Shown here piece after piece: positions 1 to 10,610 of a stretch of 26,428 nt of DNA. The translations under genes were made by a program, and so were the position numbers. The stretch is from Solirubrobacterales bacterium. GTDB lineage: Bacteria; Actinomycetota; Thermoleophilia; Solirubrobacterales; Solirubrobacteraceae. Location: assembly GCA_016215085.1 (NCBI GenBank), contig JACRMD010000010.1, forward strand, positions 1-26,428, read 5' to 3'. Below the pieces are notes generated by a model. It did no database searches and was not told where the DNA came from. It worked only from the letters and a program-made list of their open reading frames with translations. Each line of letters starts with the position of its first letter. Position 1 is the stretch's first letter.

Positions 1-128
1 AGATCGTCACCCTCACCAAGCGGGTCGAGGACCTGACCAGGAGCCTCGAGAAGATGAAGCCGAAGGCGATCACCATCGCGACGGGCTCGGGCACCGAGCA
101 GCGCCAGCTGGAGACCACCGCCAGCTGA
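1..128 (+). CDS. C-terminal end of an unrecognised protein (5' truncated by window edge)
   Basis: An open frame enters from the left edge (first full codon at 3) and ends at a TGA at 126-128, giving 41 residues. The visible part has a short heptad-like charged stretch (LTKRVEDLTRSLEK) followed by a polar, low-complexity tail ending in TTAS. This suggests a coiled-coil or amphipathic C-terminus. Two hairpins (173-223) follow within 50 bp, which fits the end of a transcription unit. I do not recognise a family from this fragment, and coding status rests on codon bias alone. Confidence 0.5.
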   Translation, partial: IVTLTKRVEDLTRSLEKMKPKAITIATGSGTEQRQLETTAS

Positions 129-172
129 CCTTCTGAACTCTGCCGAGTCTGGCGGCGGCCGGGTCACGTGAG

Positions 173-223
173 GGCCGTGGCCCGAGCGGTTCGCTCGCAC
201 GGCCACCGCCTCCGGGCGGAGGC
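173..223. terminator. Two consecutive GC-rich hairpins downstream of the first gene
   Basis: The first hairpin pairs GGCCGTG (173-179) with CACGGCC (198-204) and, inside it, CGAGCG (183-188) with CGCTCG (192-197) around a GTT loop. The only unpaired stem bases are GCC at 180-182. The second pairs GCCTCC (208-213) with GGAGGC (218-223) around GGGC. No T-run follows. U-less hairpin terminators are common in high-GC actinobacteria, so termination is the simplest reading. A structured leader for the 412 gene is the alternative. Confidence 0.45.
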
Positions 224-411
224 ATCGGCCCGCGCCCGCCGCCGACCTCGGCGCCTGTCTCGGGCGGTCCGGACCGGACGGCGCGGTGCGCGCATCGGTC
301 CATCCCCTCGGTGCGCGCACCGGGCTGTCCGGGCGCGGGAGGGTCTCTTCCCCTTCCACGCGTTCCGGGCAGCCCTTCCCCGTTGGGTTGCATCGAGAGG
401 AGGTTGATCCC
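224..411. other. Intergenic leader upstream of the DUF5335-like gene
   Basis: I see no convincing gene here; the ORFs in this stretch are arginine/proline-rich frames without ribosome binding sites. It contains two copies of the 11-mer CGGTGCGCGCA, at about 285 and 309, and ends in the strong ribosome binding site GAGAGGAGG (394-402) of the next gene. No clear -35/-10 pair was found. Confidence 0.4.
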
Positions 412-765
412 ATGGCCCCGACCACGGCCTTCACCACCCAGGACCTCGACCGCGAGGCGTGGCCAGCGCTGTTCGCGCACCTCATCGACGCGCGGCCGGT
501 CGTCACCAGCCTCACCATCGACGGCGACATGCTCGGCGGCACGGAGGCTTCGCAGCTTCCGTTGGAGAGCATCACCTACGAGGACGGCGACGATCAGATC
601 GCCATCGGGCTGGACGGCCGCGACGGCGGCCACGGCGTGCTGTGGCACTACGTCGACGGGCCGCGTCAGCTGCTGCGCGACGACGGCGACGGCCTGCCCG
701 AGTGCCTGGAGATCGTCAGCGCCGACGGCACCCACACCGTGCTGGAGCTGGAGGTGGCGGGATGA
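412..765 (+). CDS. DUF5335-like protein
   Basis: 117 residues. The ATG at 412 sits 9 nt after GAGAGGAGG, so this start is preferred over the longer upstream frame. The protein resembles the DUF5335 family of small proteins of unknown function: an N-terminal segment with a conserved Trp (EAWPALFAHL), a beta strand VTSLTIDGD, the central motif QLPLESITYEDGDDQIAIGL, and a C-terminal half ending in a LEIVSADGTHTVLELEV strand pair. There is no signal peptide, membrane segment or catalytic motif. Its stop overlaps the ATG of the next gene (ATGA), so the two are translationally coupled. The family call is from memory of its pattern; the function is unknown. Confidence 0.7.
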   Translation: MAPTTAFTTQDLDREAWPALFAHLIDARPVVTSLTIDGDMLGGTEASQLPLESITYEDGDDQIAIGLDGRDGGHGVLWHYVDGPRQLLRDDGDGLPECLEIVSADGTHTVLELEVAG

Positions 766-941
766 TCACCGTGCTGATCTGCGCGCTGCTGGTCGCCATC
801 GAGCTCTACGTCATGGCCCTGATCTGCGAGCCGCGCCTGGTGCTGCGTTGGACGCGCCGACAGCTGCTGCGGCCGATCGTGGCGGCGGCCGCGCTGGTGC
901 CACGGCGCCGGCCGCACGGCCGGCTGCTGGGAGGGACCTGA
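762..941 (+). CDS. Small single-pass membrane protein (59 aa)
   Basis: The ATG at 762 overlaps the TGA of the upstream DUF5335-like gene (762-765), typical of translational coupling. The first ~22 residues (MITVLICALLVAIELYVMAL) form one hydrophobic helix. After a short acidic/aromatic break comes a strongly basic tail (LRWTRRQLLRP, VPRRRPHGRLL). This composition predicts an inner-membrane protein with its tail in the cytoplasm by the positive-inside rule. No family is recognised. It probably works with the upstream gene or the following 67-aa protein, whose start lies 2 nt downstream of its stop. Confidence 0.6.
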   Translation: MITVLICALLVAIELYVMALICEPRLVLRWTRRQLLRPIVAAAALVPRRRPHGRLLGGT

Positions 942-943
942 GC

Positions 944-1147
944 ATGCCGCGCGTGCGCGTGATCGCAGACGACGGCTGGGTCGCTTTGGACGAGCGCGTC
1001 GGCCCAGAGGACTTCGATGGCGAGGTCTTCCGGCGTCATCTGGCCGAGCGGCTCGCTTGGGCGGTCGGTGACGCCGAAGAGCACGCCGAGGCGCGGGCCT
1101 GCGAGCGCGAAGCGGAGCGCTCGCGCGTGCTAGCTCTCGCCGCCTAG
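944..1147 (+). CDS. Small charged protein of unknown function (67 aa)
   Basis: The ATG at 944 lies 2 nt after the stop of the small membrane protein and 8 nt after GGGAGG, which supports a three-gene operon with 412 and 762. The N-terminal third (MPRVRVIADDGWVALDERVGPEDF) looks like a beta hairpin. The remainder is a charged helix rich in Ala/Glu/Arg (HLAERLAWAVGDAEEHAEARACEREAERSR). It has no membrane segment and a single Cys. No family recognised. Confidence 0.55.
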   Translation: MPRVRVIADDGWVALDERVGPEDFDGEVFRRHLAERLAWAVGDAEEHAEARACEREAERSRVLALAA

Positions 1148-1269
1148 CGCTTGGCAGGCGACGCTGCGCGTGATAGATGACGCGCACCGCTGCCTTGTGC
1201 GCCTGACGCGTGTGCGTCGGAAGAGGGGATCACCGGCCGGCCGATCCCATCCATCCAGGAGGCCTGCCC

Positions 1270-1500
1270 ATGCCCTACCTCATCTGCCCGAGGTGCCGTC
1301 TGACGACCTACAGCGCGGCGCTTTGGAGCAGCATCGACGTCTGCCCTCGCTGCGGCGAACATCTGCCGTCGCGCCCTGGCGCCACCGTCACCTCGATCGC
1401 CTCGCACCCGCGCTTTGTCAGTCCGGACGTCGGCGAGGCGGGCGACCATCCGCCCATCGATCAGGACGACACATCGATCGAGCCGCCGGCGTCGGCGTAG
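1270..1500 (+). CDS. Small zinc-ribbon protein (76 aa)
   Basis: The ATG at 1270 follows a CAGGAGG ribosome binding site about 8 nt upstream, so I prefer it over an earlier in-frame start at 1210. The first 31 residues hold two CPRC knuckles (C6/C9 and C28/C31) spaced 18 residues apart, a classic zinc-ribbon arrangement. A disordered acidic tail rich in Pro/Asp/Ser follows. Such mini zinc ribbons usually mediate protein or nucleic-acid contacts, and no specific partner can be deduced. It converges on another small zinc-ribbon gene (1521-1685, minus strand), with 20 bp between the stops. Confidence 0.65.
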   Translation: MPYLICPRCRLTTYSAALWSSIDVCPRCGEHLPSRPGATVTSIASHPRFVSPDVGEAGDHPPIDQDDTSIEPPASA

Positions 1501-1520
1501 CGAGGCCTCTGCGTCGAGGC

Positions 1521-1685
1521 TCACCAGCAGCGCATCTGCCCGCGCACCCACGGCATCAGCGCCTCGCGGATCTCCATCAGCGGGTCCCGACGGGTGTGCT
1601 GGACACGCGCGCAGTGGGTGCACTCACGCTGGGCGGTCATCGGGCTGCCGCAACGCTCGCACAGGCGCGGGATGTGGCTGGTCAT
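1521..1685 (-). CDS. Small zinc-ribbon protein (54 aa)
   Basis: On the minus strand, AAGGAGGG lies 9 nt before the ATG at 1685. That near-perfect ribosome binding site fixes the start and argues against the longer frame reaching 1802. The product has two Cys pairs, CERC (C9/C12) and CTHC (C22/C25), then a Trp-containing helix ending GQMRCW. The short inter-knuckle spacing (9 residues) resembles rubredoxin-like zinc ribbons. A candidate promoter lies at 1730-1757. It is convergent with the 1270 gene. Function unknown. Confidence 0.6.
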   Translation of the reverse strand: MTSHIPRLCERCGSPMTAQRECTHCARVQHTRRDPLMEIREALMPWVRGQMRCW

Positions 1686-1729
1686 GGTCGTCGACCCTCC
1701 TTCTCGCCGATCTGCTCCCTTCGACCTGC

Positions 1730-1757
1730 CATATATGTCGCGCCCTGGCCTGCGCAA
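1730..1757 (-). promoter_or_regulatory. Candidate promoter for the minus-strand zinc-ribbon gene
   Basis: Reading the minus strand, TTGCGC (1752-1757) is separated by 16 nt from TATATG (1730-1735), about 45 nt before the ATG at 1685. The AT-rich CATATATG stands out sharply from the surrounding GC-rich DNA. The match is by eye only. Confidence 0.35.
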
Positions 1758-1838
1758 GCCCAACACCTTGCCGGCGCGGACGAGCCGGCCTATCTCGCCC
1801 ATCAGAACAACCTTTCGATCACGTAGAGGAGGTCATCC

Positions 1839-2369
1839 ATGGATCTCGCGATGCTCGTGCTTCGCGTCCTCGTCGGTGCTCTCTTCGTCGGTCATGGCGT
1901 CCAGAAGCTGTTCGGCTGGTTCGGCGGCCATGGCGTGCAGGGCACCGGCGCGTTCTTTGAGTCCCAGGGCATGCGTCCCGGCAAGGTGATGGCCATCCTG
2001 GCCGGGCTGTCAGAGCTGGCCGGTGGTCTGCTGTTCGCGCTGGGCCTCGTGACACCGCTGGGCGCTGCGCTGCTGACGGCGGTGATGCTCGTGGCCATCT
2101 GGTCGGTGCACCGCGCCAACGGCCTGTGGATCACCGACGGCGGCTTTGAGTACAACCTGGTGCTTGCGGCGATCGCCTTTGCCGTCACGGCCGCCGGTCC
2201 GGCCGCCTGGTCTCTGGACCGTGCCTGGTCGATCGATCTGGCGGGCTACGGCTGGGCGTTGGCTGAGCTCGGCGCCGGGCTGGCCGGCAGCCTGCTGGCG
2301 CTGGGCATGAGCTGGCTGGCGGCTCGCCGGGGCCAGCACCACGGCGGTGCGGCCGTGGCCGGCGCCTGA
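1839..2369 (+). CDS. DoxX-family membrane protein
   Basis: 176 residues, starting at the ATG at 1839 after AGAGGAGG (6 nt spacing). The N-terminus LAMLVLRVLVGALFVGHGVQKLFGWFGG is the hallmark of DoxX/DoxD-like integral membrane proteins: a first helix with a GHGVQKLF motif. Further helices follow at about residues 48-90 (AILAGLSELAGGLLFALG, AALLTAVMLVAIW) and 104-125, with another C-terminal one, giving roughly four to five in all. Family members are linked to respiratory or thiol-stress membrane complexes (for example the mycobacterial SodA-DoxX-SseA complex). The substrate here is unknown. Two strong hairpins follow directly after the stop. Confidence 0.85.
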   Translation: MDLAMLVLRVLVGALFVGHGVQKLFGWFGGHGVQGTGAFFESQGMRPGKVMAILAGLSELAGGLLFALGLVTPLGAALLTAVMLVAIWSVHRANGLWITDGGFEYNLVLAAIAFAVTAAGPAAWSLDRAWSIDLAGYGWALAELGAGLAGSLLALGMSWLAARRGQHHGGAAVAGA

Positions 2370-2377
2370 GCTCTGGG

Positions 2378-2449
2378 GGCGGCCGGGATGCTCCGGCCGC
2401 CAAGCGCTTCTCTGCGGCCTGCCGGCCCGCGCATGGGCCGGCAGGCCGC
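2378..2449 (+). terminator. Tandem perfect hairpins after doxX
   Basis: Hairpin 1: GGCGGCCGG (2378-2386) pairs with CCGGCCGCC (2393-2401), 9 bp, loop GATGCT. Hairpin 2: a 15-nt arm (2414-2428, beginning GCGGCCTGCC) pairs perfectly with 2435-2449, with the 6-nt loop GCGCAT. Both lack a U-tract. The first is 8 nt beyond the doxX stop. Termination is the best reading; the 15-bp arm is unusually long for this role. Confidence 0.65.
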
Positions 2450-2484
2450 CGCATGTTCACCCCCGACTCCTCCCCTTTGCCCCA

Positions 2485-3201
2485 GTGTCCGCACGCAAGG
2501 AGCCTCATCACCACGAGCATGAACTGATCACCCTCGTCGTCAGCAGCCTGGCGTCGGCCGCCGCCGCCGTCGTCGTTCACGCCTTGTGGCCGCAGGCCAC
2601 GCTTATCGGCGCCGCTGTCAGCCCGGTGCTGGTCGCGGTGTTCGCCGAGCTGCTGCGCCGACCGGTCCAGCAGCTGAGCGTGCGCGCCACTGTTCGGCCC
2701 GCCGGGCGGATCGCGGTCGACCACGCCGGCTCGTCGCAGGAGGTGCGCGTCTATCGCGCTCGCCCGCAGTGGCTGGGCGCGCTGGCGGTCGCCTCGGCCG
2801 CCTTCGTGATCGGCGCCGGCGGCCTGACCGTCGCTGAAACGCTGCTGCACCGCTCCGCCGCCGGTCGCAGCGATGCCACCACGCTGTTCGGACGCGGCCA
2901 CTCGGCCGAGGCGGCGCCGGCGATCACCCGACAGACCACGACTGTGATCGTCACGACACCCGCCTTGACGACTCCGACCAAGAGCGGCCACGCCTCGGGC
3001 CCGCGCCGCAACGACGACGCGCGCGACCCAAGCCACGCACGGCCGCAGGCCGACCGGACCTCGAGCGCCTCGCGATCGACGTCGTCGTCGACCTCCACCG
3101 CCTCGCACGATGCTCCCTCCGAGGGCAGTTCGAGCGAGCCGTCGAGCACCACCACCACGGCCACCACGCCGACGGGCCCCGCGACGGTGACGACGCCTTG
3201 A
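2485..3201 (+). CDS. Membrane-anchored Ser/Thr-rich protein of unknown function
   Basis: An open frame ends at 3201. The start is unclear: GTG at 2485 (238 aa) is in frame but lacks a ribosome binding site, and the frame stays open back into doxX. Two hydrophobic segments are visible, LITLVVSSLASAAAAVVVHALW with TLIGAAVSPVLVAVFAELL close behind it, and later WLGALAVASAAFVIGAGGLTVAETLL. After them the C-terminal ~100 residues are low-complexity Ser/Thr/Pro/Arg (long TSSSTST and TTTTATTPTGP runs), typical of an extracytoplasmic linker or disordered tail. The ATG at 2519 (MN, then stop) would join the frame if one base were missing after AAC, giving a start MNLITLVV. No family assigned. Confidence 0.55.
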   Translation: MSARKEPHHHEHELITLVVSSLASAAAAVVVHALWPQATLIGAAVSPVLVAVFAELLRRPVQQLSVRATVRPAGRIAVDHAGSSQEVRVYRARPQWLGALAVASAAFVIGAGGLTVAETLLHRSAAGRSDATTLFGRGHSAEAAPAITRQTTTVIVTTPALTTPTKSGHASGPRRNDDARDPSHARPQADRTSSASRSTSSSTSTASHDAPSEGSSSEPSSTTTTATTPTGPATVTTP

Positions 3202-3268
3202 CGCCGCAGCCCGGCGGCCTAGTGACGAGACCGGAACGAGAGAACCTGAAGACCACAGGAGGTGAACG

Positions 3269-3370
3269 ATGGCTCAGACGCTGCGAGAGGGGATGCGCCG
3301 GCTCCGCGATCGCCTCGGTCGTCGGCCGCCTCGACCGCCGCACATGGGCGGCGCGGTGCCGGCGTTCTGA
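3269..3370 (+). CDS. Putative 33-aa arginine-rich peptide
   Basis: The ATG at 3269 lies 6 nt after AGGAGGT, a strong ribosome binding site, and the frame ends at TGA 3368-3370. The product (MAQTLREGMRRLRDRLGRRPPRPP...) is a short basic amphipathic helix followed by a Pro-rich end. The ribosome binding site is the main support. It could be a leader peptide for the next ORF or part of a frameshifted longer gene, since overlapping frames stay open on either side. Confidence 0.35.
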   Translation: MAQTLREGMRRLRDRLGRRPPRPPHMGGAVPAF

Positions 3371-3389
3371 CCGACCGCAGGAGGCGCTC

Positions 3390-3596
3390 GTGTCGACCCC
3401 GGCATGTTTTCAGTACTGCTCAGAGCTTCCGCCGGACGTGCCGCCCGGCATGCCGTTGGACGAGTGGCACCGCCAACACCTCAGGACGCATGAGGCGCCT
3501 GGCCGTCATCGTCCGACTCTGCGGCGCCACCGGCCCTGGTGTGCGGTGGCCCAGCGGCACGCCGGGCACCGGCGCATCGGCAACCACCTCATCTAG
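3390..3596 (+). CDS. Small His/Arg-rich protein of unknown function (68 aa)
   Basis: The GTG at 3390 is preceded by CAGGAGG with 5-6 nt spacing. The N-terminal part (STPACFQYCSELPPDVPPGMPLDEWHRQH) contains C6 and C10 and a Pro-rich PPGMPLDEWHR stretch. The rest is rich in His and Arg. No known family. The 136 bp that follow lead to dnaK and show no clear CIRCE or HAIR heat-shock operator. Confidence 0.35.
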   Translation: MSTPACFQYCSELPPDVPPGMPLDEWHRQHLRTHEAPGRHRPTLRRHRPWCAVAQRHAGHRRIGNHLI

Positions 3597-3732
3597 TGCC
3601 GGCAGCAGACACCGCACTTGCGGCCTTGCGGCACCGGCGTATTGACCAACATGAAGGCATCGGGGTGAGGCGCCCTCGATGCAACAGCTACATCCTGGAA
3701 AGGACGACGATTCGGAAGGAGGCGAGAAGTTC

Positions 3733-5605
<1,873 letters not shown>

Positions 5606-5628
<23 letters not shown>

Positions 5629-6194
5629 GCCGCGCGAGCAGCAGGCCACCGAGGTTCGGCAGCCCACCGCCGAGCAGGCCGCCGAGGCCACCCCGGCCTC
5701 GGCGGCCACGCCGGCCAGCCAGGGCCAGCCGCCGCCCAGCGCCGCCGAACTGGCGACCGAGCTCGAGCAGATGCGCGACAACTACCTGCGCGCCCGCCTA
5801 CCGGCGCCGCAGCCAGCAGGAGATCGAGCGCCGCGCGCTGGACGCCCACGCGCTGTTGCTGCGCGACTGGCTGGAGGTCGTCGACAGCGTCGACCGGGCG
5901 CTGGCGCTCGACCAGGGCGCCGAGCTGCGCGAGGGCCTGCGCGCGGTGCTCGACCAGATGCAGGGCGTGCTCAAGCGCCACGGCGCCGAGCGCATCGACG
6001 CCGAGGGCCAGCCGTTTGACCCCAACCTGCACGAGGCGATCTCGACCGTGACCAGCGCCGATCACGCGCCCAACGTCGTGGTGCATGTGGCGCGGGCCGG
6101 CTGGCGGCTGGCCGACCGGGTGTTGCGCCCCGCGCAGGTGGTGGTGGCCAAGGCGCCAGAGGAGGTGAGCCACGGTGGCGACCGCGACGCGTGA
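5606..6194 (+). pseudogene. grpE: GrpE nucleotide exchange factor, reading frame interrupted
   Basis: The gene starts at ATG 5606 (ribosome binding site GAGGAGG, 23 bp overlap with dnaK) in one frame and continues in another from about 5799. Frame 1 gives the usual acidic/Pro-Ala N-terminus and the coiled-coil start ATELEQMRDNYLRAR. It then runs into arginine-rich nonsense to a stop at 6019. Frame 2 resumes at YRRRSQQEIERRALDAH and carries the GrpE dimer and signature region DPNLHEAI...GWRLADRVLRPAQVVVAK to TGA at 6192-6194. Against the family pattern about five residues are missing at the junction, so the break looks like a ~14-nt deletion, not a single indel. GrpE drives ADP release from DnaK. 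With dnaK, dnaJ and clpB intact, either a second grpE exists elsewhere or the break is a sequence/assembly error. The dnaJ start overlaps its end. Confidence 0.85.
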
Positions 6195-7137
6195 CTTCTA
6201 TGAGGTCCTCGGGGTCAGCCGGGATGCCAGCGCGGAGGAGATCCGCAAGGCCTACCGCAAGCTGGCGCGCAAGCACCATCCCGACGTCAACAAGGACGAC
6301 GGCGCGGAGGAGCGCTTCAAGGAGATCTCCGAGGCCTACGACGTGCTCTCAGACCCCGACAAGCGCAAGCAGTACGACCGCTTCGGGCCCGCCTGGCGCC
6401 AAGCGGCCGCCGGTGGCGGTGGCAGTGGCGGTGCCGGTGGTTCGTCGGGCTTTGGCGGCTTCGGCGCGGGCGGCTCGGGGTTCTCAGACATCCGCGTGGA
6501 GTTCGGCGAGGGCAGCGACCTCGATCTCAACGACATCCTGGGCTCGTTCTTCGGCGGCGGTCGCGGTCGCACCAGTCGGTCGGGCTTCGGCGGGTTCGCG
6601 GCGCGAGGCTCTGACCACGAGGCGGTCCTGGAGCTCACGCTGGCCGAGGCGGCGCGCGGCGGCCGGCGCTCGGTGCGCATGGGCGACGGGCGCAACTACG
6701 AGGTCAACGTCCCGGCCGGCGTGCGCGACGGCCAGCGCATCCGCCTGGCCGGCGAGGGCGGCCAGGGCAGCGGCGGCGGCCCGTCCGGTGACCTGTTCCT
6801 GCGCGTGGCGCTCAAGCCCGACCGGCGCTTCCGGCTGGCCGGCCGCGACCTGCACACCGAGGTGGCCGTCGCGCCGTGGGAGGCGGCGCTCGGCGCGACC
6901 GTCGAGGTCCCCACGTTGGACGGCAGCGCCAAGGTCAAGGTGCCGGCCGGCTCTTCGAGCGGCCGGCGGCTGCGGCTGCGCGGCCAGGGCTATCCCGACG
7001 GCAAGGGCGGCAAGGGCGACCTGTACGCCTCGGTGCGCATCGTGGTGCCCAAGCAGATCAGCGACCGCGAGCGCGAGCTGTTCGAGCAGCTGGCCCAGGC
7101 CTCGAGCTTTGACCCGCGCAAGGAGGCGGCACGATGA
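6175..7137 (+). CDS. DnaJ-type co-chaperone without zinc finger (CbpA-like)
   Basis: 320 residues from GTG 6175, 7-8 nt after AGAGGAGG and overlapping the grpE end by 20 bp. The J domain occupies residues ~6-70, with HPD at 35-37 that stimulates DnaK ATPase. A Gly/Phe/Ser-rich linker spans ~80-145, then the two beta-barrel substrate-binding domains (HEAVLELTLAEAARGG... and VAVAPWEAALGATVEVPTLDG) and a short dimerisation end. The four CxxCxGxG zinc-finger repeats of type I DnaJ are absent; there is no Cys at all. This matches the CbpA class. It fits the next gene, which resembles the CbpA partner CbpM and whose ATG overlaps this stop (ATGA). It delivers substrates to the DnaK of the same operon. 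Confidence 0.93.
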   Translation: MATATRDFYEVLGVSRDASAEEIRKAYRKLARKHHPDVNKDDGAEERFKEISEAYDVLSDPDKRKQYDRFGPAWRQAAAGGGGSGGAGGSSGFGGFGAGGSGFSDIRVEFGEGSDLDLNDILGSFFGGGRGRTSRSGFGGFAARGSDHEAVLELTLAEAARGGRRSVRMGDGRNYEVNVPAGVRDGQRIRLAGEGGQGSGGGPSGDLFLRVALKPDRRFRLAGRDLHTEVAVAPWEAALGATVEVPTLDGSAKVKVPAGSSSGRRLRLRGQGYPDGKGGKGDLYASVRIVVPKQISDRERELFEQLAQASSFDPRKEAAR

Positions 7138-7478
7138 TCACCACGGCGACCGGCACCACGCTGGCGCGCCGACCCCGCACGGCCGCTGCCGGCGCGCTGC
7201 TCGAGCTCGAGCTGCTGGCCCGCGAAGCCGGCCTGCACCCCGAGCTGGTGCGCCGCTTCGTGGCGCTCGGCCTGCTCGACGACGCTCACGGCCACCCAGG
7301 GCTGTTCTGGCGCGACGCCGCCGCCAGGCTGGCGAGGGCCAGCCGGCTGCGCCGCGACCTCGGGCTCAACTACGCCGGCGCCGTACTGGCCTGCGAGCTG
7401 CTCGAACGCATCGACGCACTCGAGGCGCGGCTGCGCCGCTACGAACCGGACTTCAGCATGAACTTCGACGAGAGGTGA
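7134..7478 (+). CDS. cbpM: CbpM-like chaperone modulator (MerR-type HTH)
   Basis: 114 residues; the ATG at 7134 overlaps the dnaJ stop. The core LELELLAREAGLHPELVRRFVALGLLDD is the MerR-like winged-helix start. FWRDAAARLARASRLRRDLGLNYAGAVLACELLERIDALEARLRRYE matches the CbpM/MerR_2 pattern: an RRDLGLN-type turn followed by a LLERI coiled helix. CbpM binds the J domain of CbpA and blocks its use of DnaK. In actinobacterial dnaK operons this slot is usually filled by HspR, whose N-terminal YxISVAA..AGMHPQTLR signature is absent here. DNA binding cannot be excluded, so it may be modulator, repressor or both. clpB follows after 9 nt. Confidence 0.78.
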   Translation: MITTATGTTLARRPRTAAAGALLELELLAREAGLHPELVRRFVALGLLDDAHGHPGLFWRDAAARLARASRLRRDLGLNYAGAVLACELLERIDALEARLRRYEPDFSMNFDER

Positions 7479-7487
7479 CGACAAACC

Positions 7488-10138
<2,651 letters not shown>

Positions 10139-10139
<1 letters not shown>

Positions 10140-10594
10140 TGGCGGGCGGTCTATACGACGTGATCGTGGCTGGCACGGACGGCTCGCCGACCGCCGCTCG
10201 CGCGGTGGAGCATGCCGTCCGGCTGGCGGCCGCCACCGGTGCACGGCTCGAGCTGGTGGCGGCCTACACGCCAGCGCCCGAGAGCCGGTTGCGCCATGAA
10301 GCCCAGGACGCACCAGAGGACGTCCGGTGGATGATCAACCCGCGAGAGGACGCCGACGCCGCGCTGACCGAGGCGGCCGAGGTCGCCGAGGCGGCCGGTG
10401 TGCCGGTCGGGCGGCATGCCCGCGACGGCGACGCGGCCTCGGCGATCCTCGACGTCGCCGAGGAAGTCGGCGCCGATCTGATCGTCGTCGGCAACAAGGG
10501 AATGACCGGCGCGCGCCGCTTTCTGCTGGGCTCGGTCCCGAACCAGGTCAGCCACCACGCGCCCTGCAGCGTGCTGATCGTGCGCACCACCTAG
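10139..10594 (+). CDS. Universal stress protein (UspA family)
   Basis: 151 residues. The ATG at 10139 overlaps the clpB stop by one base (TGATG), so it is probably the last gene of the chaperone operon. A single Usp domain is seen: N-terminal strand YDVIVAGTDGSPTAARAVEHAVRLA with the early Asp, and the ATP-binding signature G-x2-G-x9-G-S starting at residue 118 (GNKGMTGARRFLLGS), followed by SHHAPCSVLIVR. The signature predicts an ATP-binding member. It converges on the membrane-protein gene ending at 10611, with a 16-bp gap. Confidence 0.93.
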
Positions 10595-10610
10595 TGCCAG
10601 ACGGCTGCGC

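Noticed and set aside
3597..3732. HAIR or CIRCE heat-shock operator before dnaK
   Set aside because: Searched by eye; only a direct repeat of CTTGCGG and an isolated TTGACC were found, no inverted repeat of either type.
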